In this document: in pieces, positions 1-7,721 of the stretch
Position numbering within the stretch: position 1 is the first letter of the stretch
How the letters are laid out: each line of letters opens with the position of its first letter
NCBI GenBank assembly: GCA_002319795.1
Contig: DCFU01000035.1
Coordinates: 1 to 25,299 of the forward strand
Length of the DNA: 25,299 nucleotides
DNA from: Megamonas sp. UBA1796
GTDB lineage: Bacteria; Bacillota; Negativicutes; Selenomonadales; Selenomonadaceae
Reading direction: 5' to 3'
The notes under the pieces: model-generated
The model's database searches: none
Seen by the model: only the letters and a program-made list of their open reading frames with translations
What the model was told of the DNA's origin: nothing
Translations under genes and position numbers: made by a program

Positions 1-26
1 CTGGGAGATTAGGTAGTTGCCGGTTA
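1..26 (+). rRNA. rrf: 5S ribosomal RNA, 3' end only
   Basis: The first 25 or so bases read CTGGGAGATTAGGTAGTTGC and onward, which matches the conserved 3' end of bacterial 5S rRNA (the region CTGGGAGAGTAGGT.GC.GCC). A strong intrinsic terminator follows directly. The gene is cut off by the window edge, so an rrn operon presumably lies just upstream. The identification rests on remembered consensus, not on an alignment. Confidence 0.85.
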
Positions 27-33
27 AAAAAAA

Positions 34-63
34 AGCACTTGCTGTTATAGCAGGTGCTTTTTT
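34..63 (+). terminator. Intrinsic terminator of the rrn operon
   Basis: A 10-bp stem (34-43 with 49-58, one G-T wobble) closes a 5-nt loop and is followed by a run of six T. It lies 8 nt after the 5S rRNA 3' end, the expected place for the rRNA operon terminator. Confidence 0.9.
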
Positions 64-132
64 CTGTGCCGCTTCTGTGCTGCTGTGGTGTGTTTGCTAA
101 TATCGGCTATCAATTATTTGAGCCGTATAATG

Positions 133-169
133 ACAAAAGGCTGCCGGAAAATTTCCGGCGGCCTTTTGT
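133..169. terminator. Second strong hairpin, bidirectional terminator
   Basis: Long near-perfect inverted repeat: ACAAAAGGC (133-141) pairs with 161-169 and GCCGGAAA (143-150) pairs with the facing arm ending at 159. It has A-rich and T-rich flanks in both directions. It can back up rrn termination on the + strand and terminate the - strand gene that ends at 248. Confidence 0.8.
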
Positions 170-247
170 TATATGGAGATATTATTTTTATCGCTTCGGA
201 TAGTATTCTTTATTGTAACAAATAAGTGCTTCGGTAGAAACATTCTC

Positions 248-577
248 TTATTTAGCAATATATTGGAAATAACAAATGACGAGAAAAAGAGCAATCGAAG
301 CGGATATACTGAAGAAACTCAGGCGTTCCATCCAAATAAGAACCTTCTCTTCGAACTGGCCATGCTTGTGTGTGTAAACCAAACCAAGGGAGAGAAGCAA
401 CAGAACATACATTGCGCGATTTAAGAGGTCAAGGTTCTGCCAGCCAAAGAGGAGAACAAAAGCGACAAATCCAATAACAATAAGGAGGAAAATATCTTTG
501 CCGGGTTTTTGTGCTTTTGCCGATCCTTGTTTTTGCGGTGCAATTTTGTGGAGAATCCGTTTATATTGTCTTGCCAT
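248..577 (-). CDS. Small hypothetical membrane protein
   Basis: The product is 109 residues long. After a basic N-terminus (Arg/Lys/Gln-rich, residues 1-26) there are three hydrophobic stretches, at about 28-45, 53-68 and 86-105, so it is probably a three-helix inner-membrane protein. I do not recognise a family. The ATG is preceded by a weak GGTGAT ribosome site. Two extended -10 elements lie upstream on the same strand, and the hairpin at 133-169 follows the stop, so it looks like a stand-alone gene transcribed toward the rRNA operon. The call rests on a full-length frame, the promoter and the hydrophobic pattern; function is unknown. Confidence 0.65.
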   Translation of the reverse strand: MARQYKRILHKIAPQKQGSAKAQKPGKDIFLLIVIGFVAFVLLFGWQNLDLLNRAMYVLLLLSLGLVYTHKHGQFEEKVLIWMERLSFFSISASIALFLVICYFQYIAK

Positions 578-638
578 GAATGAATCACCAATCTTTCGTT
601 TAGGTAAATTGTTGTTTTTATTATAACATACTTCAAGT

Positions 639-665
639 ATTATAGCATATTTGCGGGAGCTTCAA
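639..665 (-). promoter_or_regulatory. Probable promoter of the small membrane protein
   Basis: On the - strand an extended -10 (TG-C-TATAAT, hexamer at 639-644) lies about 62 bp before the ATG at 577, with a weak -35 (TTTTGA) 17 bp upstream. A second extended -10 (TG-T-TATAAT, hexamer at 620-625) lies 19 bp closer to the gene. Either or both could be used. Confidence 0.5.
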
Positions 666-770
666 AAGAAAATTGCAGGTGGGAAGCGCCATAACAGGCT
701 GTTAATGAGAAGAACAACTTTTTTGTGTAAGCTGAAAGTGAGTTTTTTGTAAAGTTTTTACTGGAAGGAA

Positions 771-799
771 TTGCAGGAGACGGCAAGGCTTGGTACAAT
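771..799 (+). promoter_or_regulatory. Sigma-70-type promoter of the AAA+ regulator
   Basis: TTGCAG (771-776), a 17-bp spacer and TACAAT (794-799), with an upstream TGG giving an extended -10. This is close to consensus and about 65 bp ahead of the regulator start. Apart from this promoter and the - strand promoter, the 578-870 gap holds nothing recognisable. Confidence 0.65.
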
Positions 800-870
800 G
801 TATAGTAGTGCGTGACAGTGTAAGCAAAGGGTGGAGCCTTTGCAAATAAGTATAGGAGATGTATTTGATT

Positions 871-2781
871 ATGATTAGAGAACACCGAAGCAGGGAAAAG
901 CTTCAGAGCTATTATGCTAAGTTCGTCGACAGCGGCATGATGGATCCCAATGTGCATCCCTGGGTGGCAGATTCCTGGCAGAAAAGCCGGACATTTGGGG
1001 TCAGGACGGAAAATATGTATACGGGAAACCATGTATCCAAAGAGGAACTGGAGAAGCTGCAGAAAAAACATAAGCTGGCTGTTGATTACTTGGAAAAGCT
1101 TAGTGAAGAAATCCGGGAATTTTTTCAGAAGTACAATTTAAGCTTGCTGCTCATTGATTCGGATTGTGTGGTTCTTAAAAGTTATTCACTGCCATATTAT
1201 CAGATGACGCCGGGCGAAATCGAAGGTGTGCGTGTAGGCATAGAGGAGGTCGGGACCTCAAGTATTAGTATTGCTTATGAACACAAGGCTCCTTTCTGGC
1301 TTTTTGGGCCGGAAATGTGGGTAAAGGAATGTCAGATGGGAGATGCCTGTTCGGCACCAATTTTCATAGGTGGTGAATTTTGCTATGTGATTACTTTGGT
1401 TGCGGTAGAACAGTCCGAGATTCCGCAGGATGCTATGATAGCCATGCTGCTCACGATGAAGCATGCGCTGGAATCCCATTTGGAGCAGGCACTCAGGATT
1501 AAGGCACAGGAGGCTATCCTGGATGCTACACCATTTGCTGTTTATCATGTCATGCCGGGCGGTGAAGTTGCCTATGCCAATAAGCTCGGCCTTACGCGTT
1601 TGGAGGGCATTGGTGCGAAGCATGGAGAGGGTCATGCTCCGAACTTGAACGACGTAGTCATGAATTATCGCCACACACCAATTTATAAAGGTTTTCGCGG
1701 TATACCTTCATATAATAAGGAAGTCACCTGGATTACCCAGGCCAAGACGTATGAAGATATCACGACGGTGGTTCCGCTGGAGCGGGATATGGATCAGGAG
1801 GTCATCAGCGTAGTAGCAGTTTCTATGCCTATAGAGGATTTGCGCATGCTGGTAGCACATGCTGCCGGTTATACGGCCAAGTACAGCTTGAATTCTATGG
1901 TTGGCGAAGGCTCGACCTTTGCAACTATGAAGGACAAGGCTGGTCGCGTAGCACGTAATAAGCATCATGTGCTTATCCAGGGAGAGGCTGGCACTGGCAA
2001 GCAGCGCATGGCGCATGGTATTCATCAGGCCAGTGCCCGTGCCGCAGGACCGCTTATTTCCCTGCGCTGCGGTGATGCAACGCCGGAACTTCTGGAACAG
2101 GAAATCTTTGGCGTCGCTTTTGATCCGGAGGTCAGTCACCAGGGAAAGCTGGAACTTGCCTCTGGCGGCACACTTTTTATGGATGAAATCGAAAAGCTGC
2201 CCAAGACCATTGCTGTTATGCTGGCCAAAGCGCTTACGGAGGGGAATACGTGCCGCATAGGTGAAAAGGTCGAACGGCCGCTGGATGTGCGTATCATTGC
2301 GGCTTGCGACAGCGATCTCAAACGACTCGTAGAACGAGGGCTTTTTGAAAAAAGCCTGTATGAGCTTGTATCGAAAAGCGTAATCCGGGTACCAGCCCTC
2401 CGGAGCCGCAGGGAAGATATTCCGAGGCTGGTGGAGCATATTATTTCGGAACTTGCGGCACAGCACCAGATGGAAACGAAAGTTGTACAACCAGAGACGG
2501 TTGAGATTCTCAGAAAATATGATTGGCCAGGCAATGTAAAGCAGTTGCAGAGCGTACTGGAATATGCATTCTTCAATACGAAGGGGAACATCATCGGCCC
2601 GCAGGATATCAACCTTATGGGAGATATCAAGCCGGACAGCAAATGGAAGGAAGACCGTGAGGTATTCGTGAAGGCTTGGCAGGCTGCAGGTGGAAATGTG
2701 AGCCGCCTGGCAAATTTGCTGAATGTGAGCCGTGTAACCTTATATCGTTATCTCAAAAAATATGGGCTGGAAAAGTCGTAA
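871..2781 (+). CDS. AcoR/DhaR-like GAF-PAS-AAA+-Fis regulator with a degenerate ATPase
   Basis: A 636-residue transcriptional regulator. By comparison with AcoR/DhaR, a GAF-type sensor domain spans about 75-210 (VGTSSI, then C-S-A-P-I), a PAS-like segment 215-325, an AAA+ domain 345-560 and a Fis-type helix-turn-helix 605-632. Walker A (GEAGTGK, 371-377) and Walker B (LFMDEI, 435-440) are present. However, the GAFTGA sigma-54 contact loop expected after EIFG (411-414) is replaced by a shorter VAFDPEVSHQGK stretch. The FR..LYYRL segment carrying the arginine fingers reads FEKSLYELV (492-500). It therefore probably does not activate sigma-54 RNA polymerase and may act through sigma-70, as TyrR does. 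I prefer ATG 871 over ATG 859 because AGGAG (854-858) touches the earlier start. Its target and effector are unknown. Confidence 0.88.
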   Translation: MIREHRSREKLQSYYAKFVDSGMMDPNVHPWVADSWQKSRTFGVRTENMYTGNHVSKEELEKLQKKHKLAVDYLEKLSEEIREFFQKYNLSLLLIDSDCVVLKSYSLPYYQMTPGEIEGVRVGIEEVGTSSISIAYEHKAPFWLFGPEMWVKECQMGDACSAPIFIGGEFCYVITLVAVEQSEIPQDAMIAMLLTMKHALESHLEQALRIKAQEAILDATPFAVYHVMPGGEVAYANKLGLTRLEGIGAKHGEGHAPNLNDVVMNYRHTPIYKGFRGIPSYNKEVTWITQAKTYEDITTVVPLERDMDQEVISVVAVSMPIEDLRMLVAHAAGYTAKYSLNSMVGEGSTFATMKDKAGRVARNKHHVLIQGEAGTGKQRMAHGIHQASARAAGPLISLRCGDATPELLEQEIFGVAFDPEVSHQGKLELASGGTLFMDEIEKLPKTIAVMLAKALTEGNTCRIGEKVERPLDVRIIAACDSDLKRLVERGLFEKSLYELVSKSVIRVPALRSRREDIPRLVEHIISELAAQHQMETKVVQPETVEILRKYDWPGNVKQLQSVLEYAFFNTKGNIIGPQDINLMGDIKPDSKWKEDREVFVKAWQAAGGNVSRLANLLNVSRVTLYRYLKKYGLEKS

Positions 2782-2796
2782 AAGGGGTATTTTATT

Positions 2797-3450
2797 TTGC
2801 GTTTAAGAAAAAAGCCATGGGTAGATGAGGCAATCCATGAATTTGGTGCGTTAGTTCTTTCCAAGGATAATCCACCGAGTGAAAAACAAAAAGGCAATTG
2901 GTGCCGTGAGATATTTGGTCGGGAGGCTGAGCTTTGTGTAGAATTGGGCACAGGCAAGGGGGGGTTCCTCAGCCAGCTTGCGGAACGTTGCCCAGATAAG
3001 AATTTTATTGGAATAGAGCTGGAACAGGATGTGCTCTATTCTGCGGCAAAAAAGGTATGGGAGAAGGAAATTGGCAATGTGCGGTTGCTGGTGTTTGACA
3101 TTCATGATATCGAAGAAATATTTGCTCCGGGAGAAATACAATGTTTCTATTTGAATTTTTGCGATCCCTGGCCCAAGGCGCGCCATGCAAAGCGGCGTCT
3201 TACACATATAAGTTTTTTGGAGAAATACAGGAGGCTGCTGGGAAGCGGTGGAAAGCTGTTCTTTAAGACAGATAACCGCCCGTTATTTGATTTTTCTTTG
3301 GAGCAATTCAAAGAAGCCGGGCTTATAATAGCGGATATCTCCTATGATTTGCATGCTGAGGTACGCTCGAATAATATTATGACGGAATATGAGCGTAAGT
3401 TCAGCGGTGTTGGAGAAAAAATAAATTATTGCGAGGTTTTATTTTCTTGA
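2797..3450 (+). CDS. trmB: tRNA (guanine-N7-)-methyltransferase TrmB
   Basis: The enzyme transfers a methyl group from S-adenosylmethionine to N7 of guanine 46 in the tRNA variable loop. The 217 residues match the usual TrmB length. Visible motifs are the SAM-binding loop ELGTGKGGF (about residue 50), a first acidic residue after FIGIE, and the family hallmark DPWPKARHAKRRL. The hallmark is preceded by FC where most relatives have FP or FS. TTG is the start, 9 bp after an AGGGG ribosome site and 15 bp after the preceding gene, so the two are probably co-transcribed. The FtsW-type gene follows after 25 bp. Confidence 0.95.
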   Translation: MRLRKKPWVDEAIHEFGALVLSKDNPPSEKQKGNWCREIFGREAELCVELGTGKGGFLSQLAERCPDKNFIGIELEQDVLYSAAKKVWEKEIGNVRLLVFDIHDIEEIFAPGEIQCFYLNFCDPWPKARHAKRRLTHISFLEKYRRLLGSGGKLFFKTDNRPLFDFSLEQFKEAGLIIADISYDLHAEVRSNNIMTEYERKFSGVGEKINYCEVLFS

Positions 3451-3475
3451 CTATGTGTAAAGGGGACTGCGGGAA

Positions 3476-4645
3476 ATGGTAAAGAAGCGTTTTTGGCAAA
3501 ATGATGTAGAGGCAGTCAAGATCCTTATTCTTGTGTTCCTGATTATAGGTACAATCAATGTCTTCAGCTCAAGCTTTATTCTGTCCGAGATGTCATTCCA
3601 TACGCCTTATTATTTTCTTCAGCACCATATGGTCAATATGGCAGTTGGTGTACTTGGTTTTCTTTTGGGATATAAGCTCGATTACCATAGATGGCATCTG
3701 TTTACACGCATTGTCGTGCTTGTGGCCGTTGTCCTGCTCGCTTATGTACTTCTAGGAGGTACGGTAATTAACGGCTCGCGCCGGTGGATACAATTCCTAG
3801 GGATGCAGATACAACCGGCAGAAATCGCAAAATTGGCGGGCATCATGCTGGGGGCATCCTATTTGTCATCCCGGCTGAACCGTGGACGGGAGATCAATAT
3901 CATTTCTGTGGAAATGATGATTATCCTTTTTATGGGCGTATTGGTTGAAATGGAACCAGATATGGGAACGATGTGCATTGTGGTCGGTGTGCCGTTTTTC
4001 ATGCTGGTTATTGCCGGGTTGCGTCGCTGGAAGCTTTTTTTGCTTTTAGGCATTTCAGTTACAGCTTTTACGGGGCTTTGTATCCTGCAACCCTATCGTT
4101 TGGCACGTATCCGGGTTCTTTTGGATCCTTGGGCGGATGCTCAGAATTATGGTTATCAGATTGTCCAATCTCTCGCAGCTATTGGCTCTGGTGGCTTTTG
4201 GGGTATGGGACTTGGTATGGGCATCAGTAAATACGATTATTTACCGGAGGCGCATACGGATTTCGCTTTTGCGGTGTTTTCTCAGGAGAATGGTTTTATT
4301 GGTGTCATAATTATTTTTCTGCTGTTTGCGGCATTTACCTTTTATAGTGCGCGTATTGCGAGTAAAGCTCAGGATGCCTTCGGACAGATGCTGGCCACGG
4401 GTATTTTGGTGCTGATTATCGGACAGGCTGTTGCTAATCTTGCGATGGTCGTGGGTCTGCTGCCAGTAGTCGGGGTTCCGCTGCCTTTTATCAGCTATGG
4501 GGGGACATCCCTACTGGTGAGCATGACAAGTGTAGGAATTTTGCTCAATATAGGAAAGCAATCATTGAAGGCAATGCAGGATAAGGAAGTTGCCGAAGGA
4601 GTGGGAGCTTCGGCAGGATCGTTGCGTTTAATAAAGCATAATTAA
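3476..4645 (+). CDS. ftsW: SEDS-family peptidoglycan glycosyltransferase, FtsW type
   Basis: A 389-residue polytopic membrane protein with about ten hydrophobic helices. SEDS proteins polymerise lipid II into glycan strands at the septum (FtsW, SpoVE) or sidewall (RodA). Diagnostic segments are NGSRRWI (99-105), QPAEIAKL (113-120), EPDMGT (160-165), LPEAHTDFAFAV (with Asp262, the equivalent of the essential SEDS Asp) and PLPFISYGGTSLL. The HTDF and LPFISYGGTSLL forms favour FtsW/SpoVE over RodA, but the distinction cannot be settled from sequence alone. No cognate class B penicillin-binding protein is nearby. The ATG follows AGGGGA by about 10 bp. It is downstream of trmB and probably in the same transcript. 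Confidence 0.9.
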   Translation: MVKKRFWQNDVEAVKILILVFLIIGTINVFSSSFILSEMSFHTPYYFLQHHMVNMAVGVLGFLLGYKLDYHRWHLFTRIVVLVAVVLLAYVLLGGTVINGSRRWIQFLGMQIQPAEIAKLAGIMLGASYLSSRLNRGREINIISVEMMIILFMGVLVEMEPDMGTMCIVVGVPFFMLVIAGLRRWKLFLLLGISVTAFTGLCILQPYRLARIRVLLDPWADAQNYGYQIVQSLAAIGSGGFWGMGLGMGISKYDYLPEAHTDFAFAVFSQENGFIGVIIIFLLFAAFTFYSARIASKAQDAFGQMLATGILVLIIGQAVANLAMVVGLLPVVGVPLPFISYGGTSLLVSMTSVGILLNIGKQSLKAMQDKEVAEGVGASAGSLRLIKHN

Positions 4646-4702
4646 GAACATGTAATGCTTTTATCAATTTGTTACGTTTTTAAGAAAACTTAAGGCAAAT
4701 AT

Positions 4703-4731
4703 TTTACTTATAAGGCGAAACAGTGTAGAAT
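4703..4731 (+). promoter_or_regulatory. Promoter of pyk
   Basis: TTTACT (4703-4708), a 17-bp spacer and TAGAAT (4726-4731). The expected transcript start near 4738 leaves a leader of about 113 nt before the pyk ATG. Both hexamers and the spacing are identical to the pfkA promoter at 24143-24171. Confidence 0.65.
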
Positions 4732-4741
4732 ATAAATATGG

Positions 4742-4796
4742 TGTGGCACTGGTTGTTTTGTAGTGCTATAGAGCGGTTCTCGCAAAGAGGGCTGTT
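4742..4796 (+). promoter_or_regulatory. Two tandem stem-loops in the pyk leader
   Basis: Two 10-bp stems lie one base apart. The first pairs 4742-4751 with 4761-4770 and contains several G-T pairs. The second pairs 4772-4781 with 4787-4796 around a GCAAA loop. No T-run follows, so they are not terminators. They could stabilise the mRNA or act as a regulatory leader. They match no riboswitch class I recognise. Confidence 0.45.
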
Positions 4797-4851
4797 GAAG
4801 ATAGATTATGTTTTATTTATATGAATTTAAGAAATAGGTGGGATGTAAGCA

Positions 4852-6264
4852 ATGTTAAAGAAGACCAAAATTGTCTGCACGATGGGGCCGACAACAGAAA
4901 AAGAGGGAATCCTCGACGCTTTGATTGCGAATGGAATGAATTGTGCAAGGTTTAATTTTTCACATGGGGATCATGCGGAGCACCTGCAGCGTATTCAGGC
5001 CGTGAAGGCAGCGGCTAAAAAAGCCGATAAAATTATTTCTCTGGTGCTCGATACAAAGGGACCGGAAATGCGTCTGGGCGAAATCGCAGACAGTCCGGTT
5101 ATGCTGGAGAAGGGGAAGCAGTTTGTCCTCACATATAGTGATGTGCCGGGCGATGCTTCCAGAGCTCCAATCAGCCATAAAACGCTTTATCAGGAAGTAA
5201 AGTCAGGGGATACCATATTGCTTTCTGATGGGCTTGTTGGCCTGCGGGTTGAGGAAATACACGGCAAAGATATTGTGACAACAATATTGAATAGTGGTAA
5301 GATGAGCACGCGTAAGCGTGTAGCAGCACCGGGCGTATCTGTGAAGCTGCCGCCTATTTCCGAGCAGGATGAGAAAGATATTATTTTCGGCATCAAGCAG
5401 GATATGGATTTTGTAGCGGCTTCTTTTATACAGCGTGCTGACGATGTAAGAGAGATACGCAAGCTCATAACCCAGAATGGCGGTCATATGGAAATCATCC
5501 CGAAAATAGAAAATCTTGAGGGTGTAAGGAATATCGATGAAATCATCGAGGCAGCCGATGGCATTATGGTTGCACGTGGAGATCTGGGTGTAGAAATCCC
5601 GGCAGAGGATGTACCTCTGGTGCAGAAAGAAATCATTGATAAATGCAACGCTGTTGGCAAACCGGTTATTGTGGCTACACAAATGCTGGAAACGATGACT
5701 ACGAATCCGCGTCCAACGCGTGCAGAGGCCTCGGATGTCGCGAATGCTATATTGGATGGAACGGATGCCATCATGTTGAGCGGTGAAACGGCGAATGGTG
5801 ATTATCCGGTTGAGGCTGTGCAGACGATGAATAAGATTGCCCAGCGCATTGAATCTTCGCTGCATTATCGTAAGATGTTTGTAAAGAAGGGTGTAGAGCG
5901 CAAAGATTCCACAACGGATGCTATCGCGCATGCAACGGTCCAGCTTGCTTATGAGCTCAAGGCTGGGGCTATTATCACCCCGACGGAAAGCGGCTATACG
6001 ACGAAAATTGTTTCCAAATATCGTCCAGAGGCAGCTATTGTGGCTTATGCACCGAATGAGAAGGTTGCCCGTCATTTGAACCTGCGTTGGGGCGTGTACT
6101 CTGTACAGGGCCGCGCCTGGACTGACGTTCAGGAGATGATCAGTACAGCCACATCTTCGGCAGTACGCTATGGTTATGTAAAGCGCGGAGATCTTACCAT
6201 CATTACTTCCGGTATCAAATTTGGCGAAGGCAATACAAGTTCCATACGTGTCCACAGGATTTGA
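4852..6264 (+). CDS. pyk: Pyruvate kinase
   Basis: Catalyses phosphoenolpyruvate + ADP to pyruvate + ATP, the last step of glycolysis, in the cytosol. The 470 residues are the short classical form, without the C-terminal PEP-utiliser-like domain of Bacillus Pyk. Visible are ARFNFSHG (substrate loop), LDTKGPEMRLG, the B-domain lid, the active-site block IIPKIEN followed by MVARGDLGVEIP, and the signature TRAEASDVANAILDGTDAIMLSGE. The C-terminal allosteric domain ends in IRVHRI. The ATG follows AGGTGGG at normal distance. It has its own promoter and a structured leader, and the YbjN-like gene follows after 41 bp. Confidence 0.98.
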   Translation: MLKKTKIVCTMGPTTEKEGILDALIANGMNCARFNFSHGDHAEHLQRIQAVKAAAKKADKIISLVLDTKGPEMRLGEIADSPVMLEKGKQFVLTYSDVPGDASRAPISHKTLYQEVKSGDTILLSDGLVGLRVEEIHGKDIVTTILNSGKMSTRKRVAAPGVSVKLPPISEQDEKDIIFGIKQDMDFVAASFIQRADDVREIRKLITQNGGHMEIIPKIENLEGVRNIDEIIEAADGIMVARGDLGVEIPAEDVPLVQKEIIDKCNAVGKPVIVATQMLETMTTNPRPTRAEASDVANAILDGTDAIMLSGETANGDYPVEAVQTMNKIAQRIESSLHYRKMFVKKGVERKDSTTDAIAHATVQLAYELKAGAIITPTESGYTTKIVSKYRPEAAIVAYAPNEKVARHLNLRWGVYSVQGRAWTDVQEMISTATSSAVRYGYVKRGDLTIITSGIKFGEGNTSSIRVHRI

Positions 6265-6305
6265 ATTCATTTAAAATTTAGTATGACAAAATAAGGAGCT
6301 ATGGA

Positions 6306-6740
6306 ATGAATAAGAAAGCTGAAAAATTCAATGAGATGCTTGATAAGGCAAAGATTCAGGCTTTCCAGATGGAAGAAAGAGAAGATCAGTTCCATACGGT
6401 GCTTTATCGTTCTAATATGCAGGTCAGTGAGAAGGATTTGCCGTTTGTACTTATACTGGATGACAGCATCTATGCGGTTTGCCGTGTTTGGGTAGGTGTT
6501 GGCGCCGTAACGGAGCAGAACCATGATGCTGTGGCCAAATATTTGAATGATATGAACCAGCATTATAAGGTTTTCAAATATTATATGACAGATGAGAACG
6601 ATGTGGTGCTCGATTGCTGCATAACGGCACATGAAGACTTTTTTGACCCGGAGCTTATCCGTACGATATTGGATGTAGTGCTCCATCACTTAGAGGAAAA
6701 TCATGCCGAACTTATGAAACTCATTTCACCAGAAGCATAA
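6306..6740 (+). CDS. YbjN-like small cytosolic protein
   Basis: A 144-residue acidic protein with no signal peptide or membrane segment. The pattern is an N-terminal helix (MNKKAEKFNEMLD), alternating strands (HTVLYRS, LPFVLILDDS, YAVCRVWVG), a helix (NHDAVAKYLNDMNQHYKV), a strand pair (FKYYMTDENDVVLDCCI) and a C-terminal helix. This resembles YbjN/type III chaperone-like folds, but the assignment comes from pattern only. The ATG follows AAGGAG. It lies 41 bp after pyk and before a strong terminator, so it is probably the last gene of the pyk transcript. Function is unknown. Confidence 0.7.
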   Translation: MNKKAEKFNEMLDKAKIQAFQMEEREDQFHTVLYRSNMQVSEKDLPFVLILDDSIYAVCRVWVGVGAVTEQNHDAVAKYLNDMNQHYKVFKYYMTDENDVVLDCCITAHEDFFDPELIRTILDVVLHHLEENHAELMKLISPEA

Positions 6741-6747
6741 AAAATTT

Positions 6748-6784
6748 AAAAGGCGCGCTCCTCTTTGGGGCGCAGCCTTTTTTT
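6748..6784 (+). terminator. Intrinsic terminator after the pyk unit
   Basis: A 14-bp stem (6748-6761 with 6767-6781, one bulged A) around a TCTTT loop, ending in a run of seven T. It ends only 10 bp before the ribosome site of the next gene. Confidence 0.9.
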
Positions 6785-6806
6785 GAAAAATCAAGGGAGG
6801 ATTTCC

Positions 6807-7643
6807 ATGCAAATTGGTATACGTCTGCATGATATGAAGCAGGGAACTTTGGAGGAGCGTTTGCCATTGGCGCATAAGCAGGGGTTTTCCTGCGCCCAGC
6901 TCGCACTTTCGAAAACGGTCAGGGAATATTCTGTAGAAAATGCCGCGCTTACGCCAGGCTTGGCGATGTATCTTAAAAAGCTTTTTGCGAAAAATGAAAT
7001 TGATATAGCAGTACTTGGCTGTTATAAGAATCTGGCACATCCGGATGCTGTTGAGCTTGCGGCTATTCAGGATACTTATTACGCCCATATCCGCCTAGCC
7101 TCTCTTTTGGGCTGCAGCGTCGTGGGAACAGAGACTGGTGCACCAAATGCGGTTTATAAATATGAGCCGGCGTGTCATACGGAGGAAGCGTTGCAGTTCT
7201 TTATCCGCAATCTACGCTCGGTGGTAGCTTGTGCAGAAAAATTTGGGGTAATTTTTGCCATTGAACCTGTATGGAATCATATTGTATATAACTCAAAATG
7301 TGCGATACAAGTGCTCCAGGCAATCAATTCTCCGAATCTGCGGATTATACTGGATCCTGTGAATCTACTGTCGATGGAAAATTATGAGCAGCGCGACGTG
7401 GTTATCCGTGAGGCTATCAGGGATTTAGGAGATTATACTGCCGTTATGCATTTGAAAGATTTCTGTATCGAGGAGGGCAAGCTCGTTTCTGTGGCAGCTG
7501 GCACAGGATTGATGGACTATCAGCCAATCCTGCGTTTTATGAAGGAAAAGAAACCCTTTGTGCAGGCTACACTCGAAGATACAGAACCGGGGAATGCAGA
7601 AGCGGCCCGGCGGTTCCTGGAAGAGAGCTATGAAAAGGCTTGA
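6807..7643 (+). CDS. Sugar phosphate isomerase/epimerase-like TIM-barrel protein
   Basis: A 278-residue protein of the xylose isomerase-like/AP endonuclease 2 superfamily of metal-dependent TIM barrels. Candidate metal ligands lie on successive strands: FAIEPVWNH (Glu), IILDPVNLL (Asp), VMHLKDF (His) and ATLEDTEPG (Glu). Relatives isomerise or epimerise sugars, inositols or hydroxypyruvate; the substrate cannot be named here. GGGAGG (6795-6800) sets the start at ATG 6807. A longer in-frame start would run through the terminator hairpin and is rejected. It is separated from secG by 78 bp containing the secG promoter. Confidence 0.85.
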   Translation: MQIGIRLHDMKQGTLEERLPLAHKQGFSCAQLALSKTVREYSVENAALTPGLAMYLKKLFAKNEIDIAVLGCYKNLAHPDAVELAAIQDTYYAHIRLASLLGCSVVGTETGAPNAVYKYEPACHTEEALQFFIRNLRSVVACAEKFGVIFAIEPVWNHIVYNSKCAIQVLQAINSPNLRIILDPVNLLSMENYEQRDVVIREAIRDLGDYTAVMHLKDFCIEEGKLVSVAAGTGLMDYQPILRFMKEKKPFVQATLEDTEPGNAEAARRFLEESYEKA

Positions 7644-7655
7644 GCTTCTTTTCGC

Positions 7656-7685
7656 TTGCTATTTCTTGTGTTTTTGTGATATGAT
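7656..7685 (+). promoter_or_regulatory. Promoter of secG
   Basis: TTGCTA (7656-7661), an 18-bp spacer and TATGAT (7680-7685) with an upstream TGA giving an extended -10. It lies directly after the preceding stop and about 37 bp before the secG start. Confidence 0.6.
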
Positions 7686-7721
7686 AAAATATGATTTATA
7701 GACGATAGAGGAGGCTCGGCA

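Noticed and set aside
126..131. TATAAT ahead of the hairpin at 133-169
   Set aside because: There is no -35 at a usable distance, and any transcript would run straight into the hairpin.
1708..2490. A 260-codon open frame on the - strand opposite the AAA+ regulator
   Set aside because: It lies fully inside a clearly coding gene, has no start signals and resembles no protein family.
4744..4760. TGGCACT string in the pyk leader resembling a -24 element
   Set aside because: No TTGC occurs at the required distance. The region is better explained by the leader stem-loop and the sigma-70 promoter upstream.
5203..6270. A 355-codon open frame on the - strand opposite pyk
   Set aside because: It mirrors a highly conserved gene, has an unlikely composition rich in Arg, Cys, His and Ile, and has no ribosome site or promoter. 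It is a by-product of codon bias in pyk.
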